NCBI GenBank assembly: GCA_030141605.1
Contig: JAQGDQ010000282.1
Location: 238,274-302,273 of the forward strand
From: Tubiluchus corallicola
Lineage: Eukaryota > Priapulida > Priapulimorpha > Priapulimorphida > Tubiluchidae
Reading direction: 5' to 3'
DNA: 64,000 bases
Below are positions 1 through 9,970 of this stretch, in pieces. A program made the translations under genes and the position numbers. Position 1 is the first letter of the stretch. Each line of letters starts with the position of its first letter. The notes beneath the pieces are model-generated. The model was not told where the DNA came from, made no database searches, and saw only the letters and a list, made by a program, of their open reading frames with translations.

Positions 1-345
1 GATTGGCATATATCTTAGTTAGTGCAGTTTCTGAAGTTTGGAACCTGCAAAGACTTGTAATAAATTTTTGTAATTGTTAGCCACCAAGTTAAGCCAACTG
101 AACCAATAGTTGTCTTCACTGTTTCCTGTGAGACATACCATCATTTAGAATTTTTTAAATTTCAGTTACATTGGATTATGGATTTTTTTGTTTATCTATT
201 CAGTATACTACTGAATTATTTATTTAGAACTTGTGGAAATACTGTGATGCTTACATTACCTCATAGTTACCTAAATGATAATAATATGTGAAATAGACTT
301 AATTTTGATTTAATTGAAATTAACATTTTTTCCATTTTTTTGCAG
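1..345 (+). other. Partial intron upstream of phosphatase exon
   Basis: AT-rich non-coding sequence ending in a pyrimidine-rich acceptor (ttttttgcag) immediately before base 346. No coding exon of the phosphatase catalytic domain is visible here, so that part of the gene lies to the left of the window. Confidence 0.7.
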
Positions 346-1134
346 CGGAACACAATAGACATCGCAAATTCATTGGAATCAATGAAACGCGAGAGCGCAG
401 CTTCTTTGGAGCTGGAAACGAGTGGTTATGAAGAAGAGGAGATTACAAAGAATAAAGAAAATGATTTACATACCAGTAATAATCCCGGAGACCAGTTAAC
501 GAATGCCAATCCAATTACTCCAAGTCATACTGCCAGGTAAGTGTGCTGTATTCCATTTTTTAGTGATAAGAAATGATTTGTAATTTAGTTTATGTAAATA
601 TCTTATTTTGAGTGTTGACAAATTCACTAAGCTTTTCCATGGTAATTGTTGTGATTTTATTTCCTATAGTGCACGGACATTATCCAGTTGTTGTGTATTC
701 ATAACTTTTCTCTTTCTATTACTCAAATCTTTTATTGAAAAATTGTTTTCTGTTTCAAAATTTAAGCGACAGGTGGCAGCACAATTCTATAAGAATTTAG
801 TGACTTACAGAGCTTGCATTATAAAGTCGAAAATACAATTGCTTAAGTGACCAAAGAACATGATGGAATGCATGACAAGATGTGTTATTATACCTACAAA
901 AGTAATATAAAATCTTATATGTTTTTTCTTAGCGATACGGGATTGAGAAAGAGAACACGGCAAGAGCGTAACAAGGATCTCAGCGAAAAGATTGAGCAAA
1001 TGAAGCGGAAACAAAGAGAGAGTGAGAAGCCATACTATAAGAGATCAGCAATTCGACCGCTTGCCTACGCTGCGGGAATTCTAATCATTCTGACTGGTGG
1101 TTTCTTACTGTTTAGATACTACCACCATTCATAG
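346..1134 (+). CDS. C-terminal exons of an ER-anchored tyrosine phosphatase (PTPN1/PTPN2 type), partial
   Basis: Two exons, 346-536 and 933-1134, join in phase (AG|C gives Ser) and end at TAG 1132-1134. The catalytic domain would lie left of the window; what remains is the regulatory tail. The first exon encodes an acidic, Glu/Asn-rich linker. The last exon reads GLRKRTRQERNKDLSEKIEQ, then MKRKQRESEK, then a hydrophobic segment (RPLAYAAGILIILTGGFLLF) and a short luminal end YYHHS. This matches, as I remember it, the end of vertebrate TC-PTP (PTPN2): a basic LRKR stretch, a (K/E)KxxQMK helix with ERK/EK, and a C-terminal hydrophobic anchor. In that family the tail anchors the enzyme on the cytoplasmic face of the ER. 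The family call rests on the tail alone; another tail-anchored protein is possible but less likely. Confidence 0.75.
670..850 (+). other. Possible alternative last exon inside the phosphatase intron
   Basis: Within the intron 537-932, an acceptor-like ttatttcctatag at 657-669 is followed by an open frame. That frame completes the split Ser codon in the right phase and runs to TGA at 848-850. It encodes a different tail with a hydrophobic run (CCVFITFLFLLLKSF) followed by a basic segment. In vertebrate PTPN2, alternative 3' ends give ER and nuclear forms, so an alternative tail is conceivable. No conservation evidence is available, and an open frame of this size can arise by chance. Confidence 0.2.
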
Positions 1135-3540
1135 GATTGTAGCATGTAGCTATATTTTTCCGGTTAAGGAGATTGTTAAGTATTTATAGTTTTACTTCGT
1201 ACAATTTCTGGAAATAATTTTATTAATTAGTTTCAGTTATTTATTAGCATGTTGATACCTTGGGAAGGGTATGATTTTAAACTTGGTGGCTGTTTTTACA
1301 AAACGCATCTTATTGACGCTGTTTCATTTAATCATATCATATGATTTTAGCTGAGCTCAGATTTGTTACCGCTTTTGCAATTCACATAGGCATTTTATGT
1401 ACTAATCGAAACTTTCCTGGGTTAACCAATTGTGTAGCTATAGCTAATTTAATAACATACATTTGTCATGATTTGTGATAGAAACATTTGTTGACAGCTA
1501 GGAGCCTGCGATTAATGTTTATTAATTGTAATTGATAACAGTTTGAGCACACTTAACGCTTAAAACTTTGGGTGAGCTTTGTAATTTTAGCCTCAGAATT
1601 TGCTTTATTATTTATATAATAATTGATAAGTCGTCATTTGATAAAAATGATTATTATTAACATTTTGAACTAGTAACTTTACATTTATTTTTCATTATAG
1701 CATTTCTTGTCTGACTATTACACATTCTCTATCACCTGCCTTGTACAAATTTGTACATAATTAATAATAGATATATAAATACAGTTTATTATGTAAAATG
1801 TTATATATCATGTCTGTTATTCAATTAAGATAACGATGTTTTTGTCTTAACCTGGGAGTGACCCTGTTAGTTGTTTTGTTCGTTACTTGTCTTTTTTAGT
1901 TACATAAATATTTTTGTAATTTTGCTGTAATAGTTGTTATTGTTGTTGTTGTTTGGCTGTCATAAAGGAAAACGTAGTTAAAAATTCATGAAGTAAGAAT
2001 TATGAATTACATTTATTTTATTCACGCTGTCGCTGTAAATTCAAGTCACATATAATTTAAAATTGTACCAGCTACAATTAGACATATATTCAATCAGAAT
2101 TTTCACTGATGGTGTCAGTGATTTTGTAAACAATTTACTGTTAGTAATGAATGACTGGTATCTTCTTTTGACAGAAAAATTAAATTGTTAAAGACTAGTT
2201 TAAAGTACAAGAAAAGTGAAGAGTTTCAAAAAATGTACATTACAAAAATGTACTACTTTATTGTAATTTTATGCAAATGAAGTAATCTTGTTTGCAGCTT
2301 TTGTCCAACGTTGATTAAATTTTTGCTGGATTTTGGTGGTTAGCATGTGTCTTTAAGATGGACTTACATCTTTTTGCGCTAAGATAGCCTATGTGGTGTG
2401 ACCTATGATAAAGCCATTTGTTGTGCTTATTGCACAGTGCTATTACACTTCGTCATAGTTTCTACTTACAAACTTTGAAATTTCCTTGAAATTTTAGATG
2501 TAAGATATGTAAAAAAACTTTCAGTATTTTATTTGGTGCAGAGGTTTTTAATTATCGGAAAATTGACAATTTTTTTTGTAAAGTATGTGACATATTGTAT
2601 ACACCTTAGCCCACTCAACAGGTTGCAAAATCTTATTGTCACTGCGGTAATTATACGTTATATTCAACATTAGCAGAGTAGATCTGTGTAACGTCATACA
2701 ATGTTACATCTAGGGATCCATGACATCATACAGTGCTAGGTTTGGGGATCCGTGACATCATACAATACTGCATCTAGGAATCTGTGACGTCGTACAGAGC
2801 TACATCTGAGGATCCATGACGTCGTAAAAAGCTACATCTAGGGCATAACAAACTGGAATAACAATAATGTCTAGCAATACGATTTTTCAAGTTGGTTTCT
2901 CAGAATTTTTTTTTAAAAGTCCATTCTCTCATCCCTTAACCCTGGAATGCTAAAGGCAGTTGTACATCTTTGGAGAAATCATGATTTTGGTAACATGAAT
3001 CAAATGTGATGAAAAGTGGAAAATCAGTCCTGTTAAGATTATAAAAATTTTCGTACATTGTTGAAGTTGTTTACAAATTCTTTACTAGTCCAAAATAGTA
3101 TTTGCAAAAAAAAGTTGAACATTTGTGACATGTCTACAACAAGGACATTTCCTGTTAAAGTTTTTAATAAAAGTATAAATAGTTTAAAGGTTTGTAAGAT
3201 AGAGTAAGTCTGAGTTTAAAAGAGTATTATTAATTAAAAAGGAAAGCAAAACTTGTGCACGTCTCTCTGCATTTTTAAGTCCCCAAAATCATGTTTTATT
3301 TATTGTTATTTGATATTCAAAACATTTTGATTTATGACACATATAAATATTGCAACCTCATTTTAATGTAAAACTTGTATTTGCACATAAAGCTGTTCCT
3401 TCGTTGTTCTTGTTGTTTATGCAATGTTCGTTTTGAATTACTTTGTATAGATTATTGCATTTCTAAATTTCCCCAAATGGATGTGCAAGAACAGTGTTAA
3501 GTGTATATTTTTATGTAAAATAAACCCTGTTTAGATTAAC
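1135..3540 (+). other. Probable 3' UTR and intergenic sequence of the phosphatase gene
   Basis: AT-rich, no coding signal. Canonical AATAAA hexamers occur at 3166-3171 and 3519-3524; either could be a poly(A) signal, giving a long 3' UTR. Apart from the 32-bp tandem repeat at 2688-2843 I see no structured element. Confidence 0.4.
2688..2843. repeat. Minisatellite, about five copies of a 32-bp unit
   Basis: Successive units share the frame GTGACATCATACA, then a TGCTACATCTAGG-like part, then GATCC. Copies are diverged but in register, with a strict spacing of about 32 bp. Confidence 0.85.
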
Positions 3541-4560
3541 CATTTCGCATTGACTTGCGTGTTATAATTTGCGATGTTTTCTGAGTCGTTTCAAAAGTTT
3601 CTTGTGTTATACATGTATAAGTTATCTACAAAGGAGGCAAGTTTATCATTTTATAAAGACCAATTATTTATTTTATTTTCCTCTTACAGTTCCATTTTGC
3701 TTGAGTTTAATTTTCCTGATATGCCCCAGAATTTCTTACGAATCAAGTAACACTCGTGTAAAACAAGACCGTTGAAAAAAATTAACCATTAAAATAACTA
3801 ATTTATTATTGTGACATTGACACTACATGCAGATAACACGGATAGCTAATGATGAGTAAAATACAATATCAAATGGCTCTAGTGAAAACAACGTAATACA
3901 AGGGACTCCAGTAATGTATACACGTCTATAATCGACCTAACGTAGTTGTTAAAAATATGTACTGCAGTTATTGCAAGTTAAACCTTGAATATATTGGGTG
4001 GCGAAGAAAAAATGCCAGACTACAAAAATGTTAGAAGCAAGTGCCTATAGAATTAAAGTTGCGCATTGTGGTAAACAGTACTTGGATTTTGGCTGTAAAA
4101 CTTTATAGCTTCTGTGGTTTTAAGTGAGTTTAACTGAAAGGCTTTTGCATGTTAAAAATTAAGAGCCGGAAATAAAACACCCAATACATGGTAGCAAAAT
4201 AATAAAGAAGTCACCAGTTTGTATCACTGTCTTCACCTCAGAAAATAAAGCATTGATAAAGATTTTCTATCAAGAATAAATGGAACTTAATCTTCTGGAC
4301 TATAATATCTAGAATTCCCTTAAAGAGAAAGTGTACAATGACGTATGGTGCAGAGGAACTAAAGGCAAAAACTGTTGTGTGCTGGAACCAAATACACTTT
4401 AACAAAGTGAGAAACTGTATGACCTGTTGAAAGAAACGCCTGCGTTTAGTTTGCGCTGAAAATAGTAGACGTTTAAAGCAAATGCTGTAAATTTTAACAA
4501 AAGTGACAAAATTTTTCCTGCATTTTTTTCGTAAAATTGATGTTTTAGAACTTCTCTATC
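2844..4560. other. Intergenic sequence without recognised feature
   Basis: AT-rich. The open frames here are short and lack coding character on either strand. Confidence 0.5.
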
Positions 4561-4569
4561 TTTGGAAAA

Positions 4570-4872
4570 AATGTAGGGAAAATGGCGCAGGAAAAAATGG
4601 CACGGTAAAAACGGCAAAGAAAAAAATGGCACAAATTGAAAAGTAGGTAAAACTGGCACAGGAAAAATGGTACAAGAACAAATGTTACAAATGGAAAAGT
4701 AGGTAAAAACGGCACAGGAAAAATGGTACACTTAGTAAAATATGTGGTTAGGGTCAAGGTTACAGTAGAGGACAATTATTTTAGTTATTTTTACCTTTGC
4801 CAAGGAAGTTATGCGTCAACACAGTTTTACCGTGCCATTTTTCCTGTGCCATTTTTATCTTTGCAATTTTTA
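4570..4872. repeat. Foldback-type repeat built from CAGGAAAAATGGCAC motifs
   Basis: The left arm holds several direct copies of GGCACAGGAAAAATGG, including a 60-bp direct repeat (GAAAAGTAGGTAAAA... at about 4637 and 4697). The right arm, around 4828-4872, carries the reverse complement (ACCGTGCCATTTTTCCTGTG). The stretch could fold into a hairpin. It may be a decayed non-autonomous element; target-site duplication was not clear. Confidence 0.6.
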
Positions 4873-5256
4873 CACGCGCAAGGAACAGTCTAGGCGAATG
4901 ACCTAAAATATTTGGTGTTTATACACGATCGTCTGCAATATCAGTCTGGGAATTTTTAAGTGATTCCGCTTCTTTTAATACCTTTAGACAGGTGTTGAAT
5001 TTGTTCCAGTTTTGCTTTGAAGGAGCCCTGACTTGCTCTGTTGTTGTTACAATAATCATCATCGTCAACATTCGAAGTACATTACATTATATAATACGAT
5101 ACAATACGATATCGAGCATTTGTGGCGAAAGGTGCTAAATTCTTATTTCACTATTCGGCAAAAGAAAGCGTCTTACGTAGTGCTTACGGCAATCCGTTTT
5201 TCTATGTAAGTCAGTAGGAGCTATTAGCTCATCTAGCTCACCTAGCAACTAGCTTT

Positions 5257-5385
5257 TCAAAAAGCTAAGTTTGTTTGGTTGCTGAAAATGTTCGTTTGGT
5301 TTTGAGGATCAATTGTCAAATCATCGCCCAGTTCGTAGTGAAACTGAACAATCAGGATAAAATATGTTATTATGATGCTGAAAAT
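5257..5385 (-). CDS. GRL exon 4: TM7 and C-terminal tail
   Basis: Acceptor TTATTTATTTTTCAG, then IFSIIITYFILIVQF followed by a hydrophilic tail of 27 residues and TGA at 5259-5257. The tail is longer than in most insect Gr proteins, which tend to end soon after QF. A second AG nine bases into the exon could act as an alternative acceptor removing three residues. Confidence 0.88.
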   Translation of the reverse strand: MFSIIITYFILIVQFHYELGDDLTIDPQNQTNIFSNQTNLAF

Positions 5386-8300
5386 CTGAAAAATAAATAA
5401 AAAACGACTAAGCCTACTATGTTATATTTACTGCTAGAGTGCTAGGCTTTTCTTTAGGGTGAATGCGCATGTTTTTTGGTATTTTCTCCCAACTAATTGT
5501 AGTGGACGTTTCAAGGAAAACACTGTCTGTAAGCGTGGCAGTGACTTTCAGTAAGCAAGTGTTGTGAACAAATATGAGCTCAAGTGTCACGATAACTCAC
5601 TTTTAAAGTTTTAATGCACGACATATGGTTATTCAAATGAGTCTAGGAGTTTGTTAATTCACATTGAATTAAATATAACTGTATTGGAACGTAATCGTGT
5701 GTAATTAAATTTATTTTATTTAGTGGGACGTAATTTAGTGGTTGTGTCCTATGTCTTCACTGTAAATTTGTGATTGCAGATTGCATTTTGTTGTGCGTAT
5801 GTTACCCCATGCTAGTGCCGAATAAATAAAATAAAAATAAATATAAGAATATGGTAACTCACCTTGATGCAAGAGTTACGGAGCGTTCAGACTAGCGAGT
5901 TTCCTGGCTAAGTAGCTCGCAAGGGTTTTCAAACTAGAGAGCAAAACTTGCTGCGAGTTATTTTCCAACGGTAAGCACGAGCTGACATTCACTTCTCAAT
6001 TCCCTGCGAGAACTGTCGAGAGTAACTGACTGAAGCGTTCAAGCGTTCACATTACATACAGTAAGTCAACTCGCAGCAACTCGGAGACTTTGCAATTTTT
6101 TGCCGACAATTAACTCGTAAAGGAGTTCACACTTGCGAGTTTGCTGTCAGATAGAAAACTCGCCAGTCTCAAAGCGTCGTTATAGTTACTGACATGGATA
6201 TGCAAGAATTATAGTTACTAACATTTGAATACGAGAGTTATAGTTACTCACGCTGAATACAAAAGTTATATTTACTCACATAGAATGCAAGAGTTATAGT
6301 TACTAACACCGAATGCAAGAGTTATAGTTATTCATATTGAAAGCGTGAACTTATATTGTGAAGTTAGGCAACACTTGTGTTGTTGCAATAGGCCAGTCGT
6401 ATAATTACTTACTACGAATGTAAGCTAAATTTTACATAGAGCTCAACGTTTTGCAGGTTCCAAAATGAGAAATTGAACTGGCAAAAGTGTCGTAGCTGTA
6501 TGGATAAGTGCGAATCCAAGGTAGTAAGGCAGATGAAAATATTCACAGTTAGTGTTCCACATTTACTAACTGTGCCAGTCATTGCCTAACTTTGCTGCGA
6601 AGAACACGCCGTAGTCATTCAGGTAATGATTATTTATTATTATCTGGTGACGATTATTAACTATAAGTGTAACTGATTCGCTGTAAGAGCAGGTGCAATG
6701 ATTACTCGCCGTGAGTATAGGTGATGATTACTCACCGTAAGTGTAGCTATCATGATTACGCACTATCAGTACAAGTAATGTATTCACCGTAAATACAGGT
6801 GTCATGACTACTCATCGTCTGAGTAAGTGATGAATATTCATTCTTCTAAGTACAAACGCTTCAGGATTACTCACCTTTTGTGCCACGGAATGATAACTAT
6901 TCACCGTAAGTGCAAGTATCATAATTGTTCAACTTTAGTGTAAATGTTTGATGATTACTCGCCATACATACTTATCGTAAATACAAGTTAGTGTCATAAT
7001 TATTCAATGTCATTGATTACTTACAGTAAGCATAGGTGTTACTATTACTCACCAAATGATGATTTTTCACAAAAAGTGTCATGATTACTGACCGTTAGTG
7101 TAAGTAAGGAAGTGAGGATTACTCACCGTAAGTGCAAGCGACCGATTTATAATGAAGAATCTTGCCGCAGTGAGACCAACTTGTCCGTTTGACAGGCGTG
7201 ATATAAATACTGAACGCTGAAACGAAACAGTTGACATATAAAATCAAAACGACCAGTATGAGATGCTGACTATAAGTGTAAAATTTGCTTGTAGTTCGCC
7301 GAGTTCGACACCTTATAGGCCTAGTAAAAGCCAAAAAGCTAACACAAAGTTTGATATCCGTAGTTTGTGAAGCTTTGATTTCTCATTTAGCACAATTGAG
7401 TATAAAATCCACTTGTTTTTTTATTTTTTTCATGTTTCCTATAGTGTAATGTAGGTGTTGCTGTTATACATCGCCCAATTCTTACCTTCAGCTGTAAGGT
7501 ATGGCATTACCTTCAATCAAATATAACGTATTGCATGTCGTCTTGAAACTAAACTGTAAATTTCTACTCATGAATTCTACCAGCTTTGATAGGCCATTTG
7601 TAATAATTCTCGCTGCTGATTGGTTGGATTACACTGTTTTCTTGTGAAATGCACACTTGGCTGGGGAGGTTACAAAACCACCCGTGACATGATGTACCTT
7701 CATGAAGGTGCCTGTAGCCTACATTTATTCCCAGGCTATGAGGATTGGTGACACTACACTGCTAACGCTTTCTTTATTTGACATGGGATTTCAGTACAGT
7801 TCGGTTTTCCGTTTTTCTAAAGAATGCTATACGTAGTACTGTACACAAATTTTATGCGGTGTAATTTTATTCGTTCAACAGTCTTATACTAGATAGTTTT
7901 TATAGTTTATTAGTTCCACATATTACATATATGTTGAAAAATATCAAACTTTATAACAATATCAAAGCTTTAAAAAACAAGTACGTCAACAAGTGCTTAA
8001 AAAGCGAGAATATTTGTGTAAATATTTGATGTAAATACCCGCACCCGGGTATGCTGAGAAAGGAACGAAGAATAACATTGAAAATACAGACTAGGAGATA
8101 GGCAAGGAAAGAGATAAAAACAGTCTTGTAATGGATAATTTTAGATTTAATTGCGCTTAAAGTAAGTAATCAGAAAAAAGTCAGTTTGCAAAGCGAGATA
8201 ACATCGGACACTTAGACTGCTCATCTGGGTTGCAGGCCCGAATTAACCAAGATGGCGAGGAGATGGTAAACAGTGCAACAAAATATATTTATAAACTTTA

Positions 8301-9970
8301 CGTTTGAAATTTGCATCGTTTTTTGCCCATGTGTTCAATTAGGAAATTACTCATTTTTGCATGTACAGAGTCATAAATGTAAAATGCTAAGGTAAACGAA
8401 AGTAGAATAAGGCCAACATGGCTACCATACCTGAACGTCTTCATGCAAGGATAATCCAGATAGTGAATGTAAAATTTCCAATGGTTCATGAATCTGAAAA
8501 GTAAATCAATACAGCGTTATTTGTTACTTCAAAATAACATTATGTCATTTAGGAAATTTCAGATTTGCTTTTGTTTTTGTAGTCGCTAAGTACAATAAAA
8601 TAAAAATTAAATGTTGTTGTACTGATTTGTTAACCCATAGACATCATGTTTTCCTCAATAGCGCTATAACTATACACTTACATTTTCGGGATAACTGAAC
8701 ATGAGGGCACAAGACACAATTTGCATTTATGTTGCATTTGGGATCATCAGATGCTGTGCCAAAAATGAAAAACACTGAAAACCTAGTACTTTTTCAACTA
8801 GTATTTCACCTTATCGTGTAACTTGGATCCAATCCATGGAATTAGTAAAAGAATGCAAAACCACACCAAAGCCATGAGCAGAATGATGGTTCTAGTAACT
8901 TCTCTGCTTGAGCTTAAACGGTCACTGAAGAAGACACCTAGGTAGCAGTATACGCAAATAAACACAATCACACACACGTGAGCCATCAAGATGAAACCAG
9001 AGTAGATGTCATCAAAAGCAGATACTGTAACGCACAGTTTCTGGTGCCTTATGCGTAGTTCTTCAATCTTTAATTGATGATTATTTGCAGACGCATTGCT
9101 GTTTTTAAGTTCAAGCATTTTTGTGTTTTGTTGATTGGACATGTCCTTCAGAATTCGCAGATCAGAAGTTATTTTCTCAAAATCCTCTCCAAGTAAGCGA
9201 GCATAGATATATAACATATATAAGAGCAAGAAAAAGGTGATTATAAATGCTTGACTCATGCATGCTGAACTGAATACCACCCATAGTTTCAGGATGAACA
9301 TGTCCTTGTAGTTGCGAGGAAGAGGATAAATTAAATTATTGAACTGTGTAAAATCGAAAAGATTCATGGTCATGGTTGGAATAATCATCATTATGAAACA
9401 CAACAAATTGTTTACAATACTAATAATCATTACATAGGCGAATTTTCGTACAGTCTTTTTCTTGTGTTGTAAGGATTTCGTGTTCACATGTTGTCGTACA
9501 GCATGCCACCATTTTTTAAAAAGCCTAGGATGTGACTTTGCCTTGAAGAAAAAAATGGCCAAATTGATCAATAGCATGCAGTTTATATACAGAACAGATC
9601 CATTTATGATAATAGTCATCAAGTCGGGCGTCCATTCTGTCAGAAACCCTAAAACTGATTTTATTACAAATACAAACGCAAGAAAGAGGCATAAGAGACT
9701 GTAGAAGTATGGGAAACTGCAAGTTCGATACTCGATATCCGATATTTTTTTCCCATTTTTCTTTATGGTCAGTGGTAGGAGACTGAAAACTTGCAAAACT
9801 TGAAGAGCAGGTGCAAAAGAATCAATAAAGTCTGCATATGTGACCTTCAAATCATAAAGCTCCTCTTGGGATGACGCCTCTTTCACTAGGATCTTTAATC
9901 GAGTCCCATAATTTAGTTCTTCAGTTGTTCCAACATTTAGTTCTTCAGTTGGTTTAACAATATTCTTCAT
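5257..9970 (-). CDS. Gustatory-receptor-like (GRL) seven-transmembrane protein, complete four-exon model
   Basis: Exons (minus strand): 9970-8810, 8493-8431, 7216-7127, 5385-5257; 387+21+30+42 = 480 residues, within the usual range for insect Gr proteins. All three introns are phase 0 with good donors (AAG|GTGAAA, CAG|GTATGG, ACG|GTGAGT) and TTTCAG acceptors. Hydrophobic segments: about 85-108, 117-142, 177-203, 229-257, 322-347, 358-383 and 434-453. The loop before TM5 carries the family pattern LRIRHQKLCVTVSAFDDIYS, and the last exon encodes IFSIIITYFILIVQF, matching the TYxxxxxQF signature of Gr TM7. Phase-0 introns near the C-terminus are ancestral in Gr genes. Insect members are ligand-gated cation channels for tastants; roles of GRLs outside arthropods are mostly unknown, so ligand and tissue are not inferred. 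The start is the first ATG, conserved in the paralogous exon. Confidence 0.88.
5849..6345 (-). repeat. Second, related tandem array (about 32-bp unit), interrupted by a MITE
   Basis: Plus-strand units read GAATGCAAGAGTTATAGTTA then CTCAC. On the minus strand this is a GGTGAGTAACTATAACTCTT-like unit preceded by TTGCAT, clearly related to the array at 6610-7136. About five copies lie at 6183-6345 and part of one at 5849-5878, on the other side of the inserted element. Confidence 0.75.
5879..6179. mobile_element. MITE, 301 bp, Harbinger-like, TTA target duplication
   Basis: Terminal inverted repeats of about 45 bp, imperfect. The left end starts CGGAGCGTTCAGACTAGCGA; the right end is the complement of CGACGCTTTGAGACTGGCGA. 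Flanks are TTA (5876-5878) and TTA (6180-6182). A 3-bp TWA duplication suggests the PIF/Harbinger superfamily. There is no coding capacity. Removing the element and one TTA restores a normal unit of the surrounding array. Confidence 0.8.
6610..7136 (-). repeat. Degenerate tandem array of the exon 3 donor junction
   Basis: On the minus strand, exon 3 ends and intron 3 begins as GCTTGCACTTACGGTGAGTA. The following half kilobase contains roughly fifteen imperfect copies of the same junction, for example CTTACGGTGAGTAATCATCA near 6735 and CTTGCACTTACGGTGAATAG near 6905, at spacings of about 25-45 bp. Many copies keep GGTGAGTAAT, i.e. a consensus-like 5' splice site. Confidence 0.8.
7127..7216 (-). 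CDS. GRL exon 3: segment leading into TM7
   Basis: 90 bp, phase 0 at both ends, acceptor TGTTTCGTTTCAG and donor ACG|GTGAGT. It encodes RSVFISRLSNGQVGLTAARF, then FIINRSLALT. The pattern of a Gly-Leu-Thr-Ala turn followed by FF.I.RSL.LT is what precedes the TY...QF motif in Gr proteins. The donor end of this exon is the apparent seed of the tandem array that follows it. Confidence 0.85.
7217..8430 (-). other. GRL intron 2
   Basis: 1,214 bp, AT-rich, no repeat or open frame of note. Exons on either side share phase 0. Confidence 0.6.
8431..8493 (-). CDS. GRL exon 2: short loop exon between TM6 and TM7
   Basis: 63 bp, phase 0 at both ends, acceptor TTGATTTACTTTTCAG and donor CAG|GTATGG. It encodes IHEPLEILHSLSGLSLHEDV plus Q, a typical amphipathic intracellular-loop exon of the Gr family. 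Confidence 0.8.
8810..9970 (-). CDS. GRL exon 1 (copy A): N-terminus to TM6
   Basis: Long first exon coding for residues 1-387. It opens with a hydrophilic N-terminus containing a short internal repeat (PTEELNVGT, TEELNYGT) that copy B lacks. Six hydrophobic segments follow, with a charged loop of about 60 residues between TM4 and TM5. If the donor were ignored, translation would stop after three more codons (VKY), lacking TM7. The donor therefore explains why the long open frame ends after TM6. Confidence 0.9.

Larger units (their letters stand above)
5386..7126 (-). other. GRL intron 3, occupied by splice-donor-derived repeats and a MITE
   Basis: 1,741-bp intron. From the donor side it holds a degenerate tandem array (6610-7126), about 265 bp without clear repeats, a related array (5849-6345) split by a 301-bp inverted-repeat element, and then about 460 bp of plain AT-rich sequence before the exon 4 acceptor. 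Confidence 0.8.

Noticed and set aside
7119-7334. 71-codon minus frame
   Set aside because: It overlaps GRL exon 3 in a different frame; the spliced frame with acceptor, donor and family motif is the better reading.
8298-8489. 63-codon minus frame with a hydrophobic stretch
   Set aside because: It overlaps GRL exon 2 in another frame. The phase-0 exon bounded by TTTTCAG and CAG|GTATGG fits the gene model.
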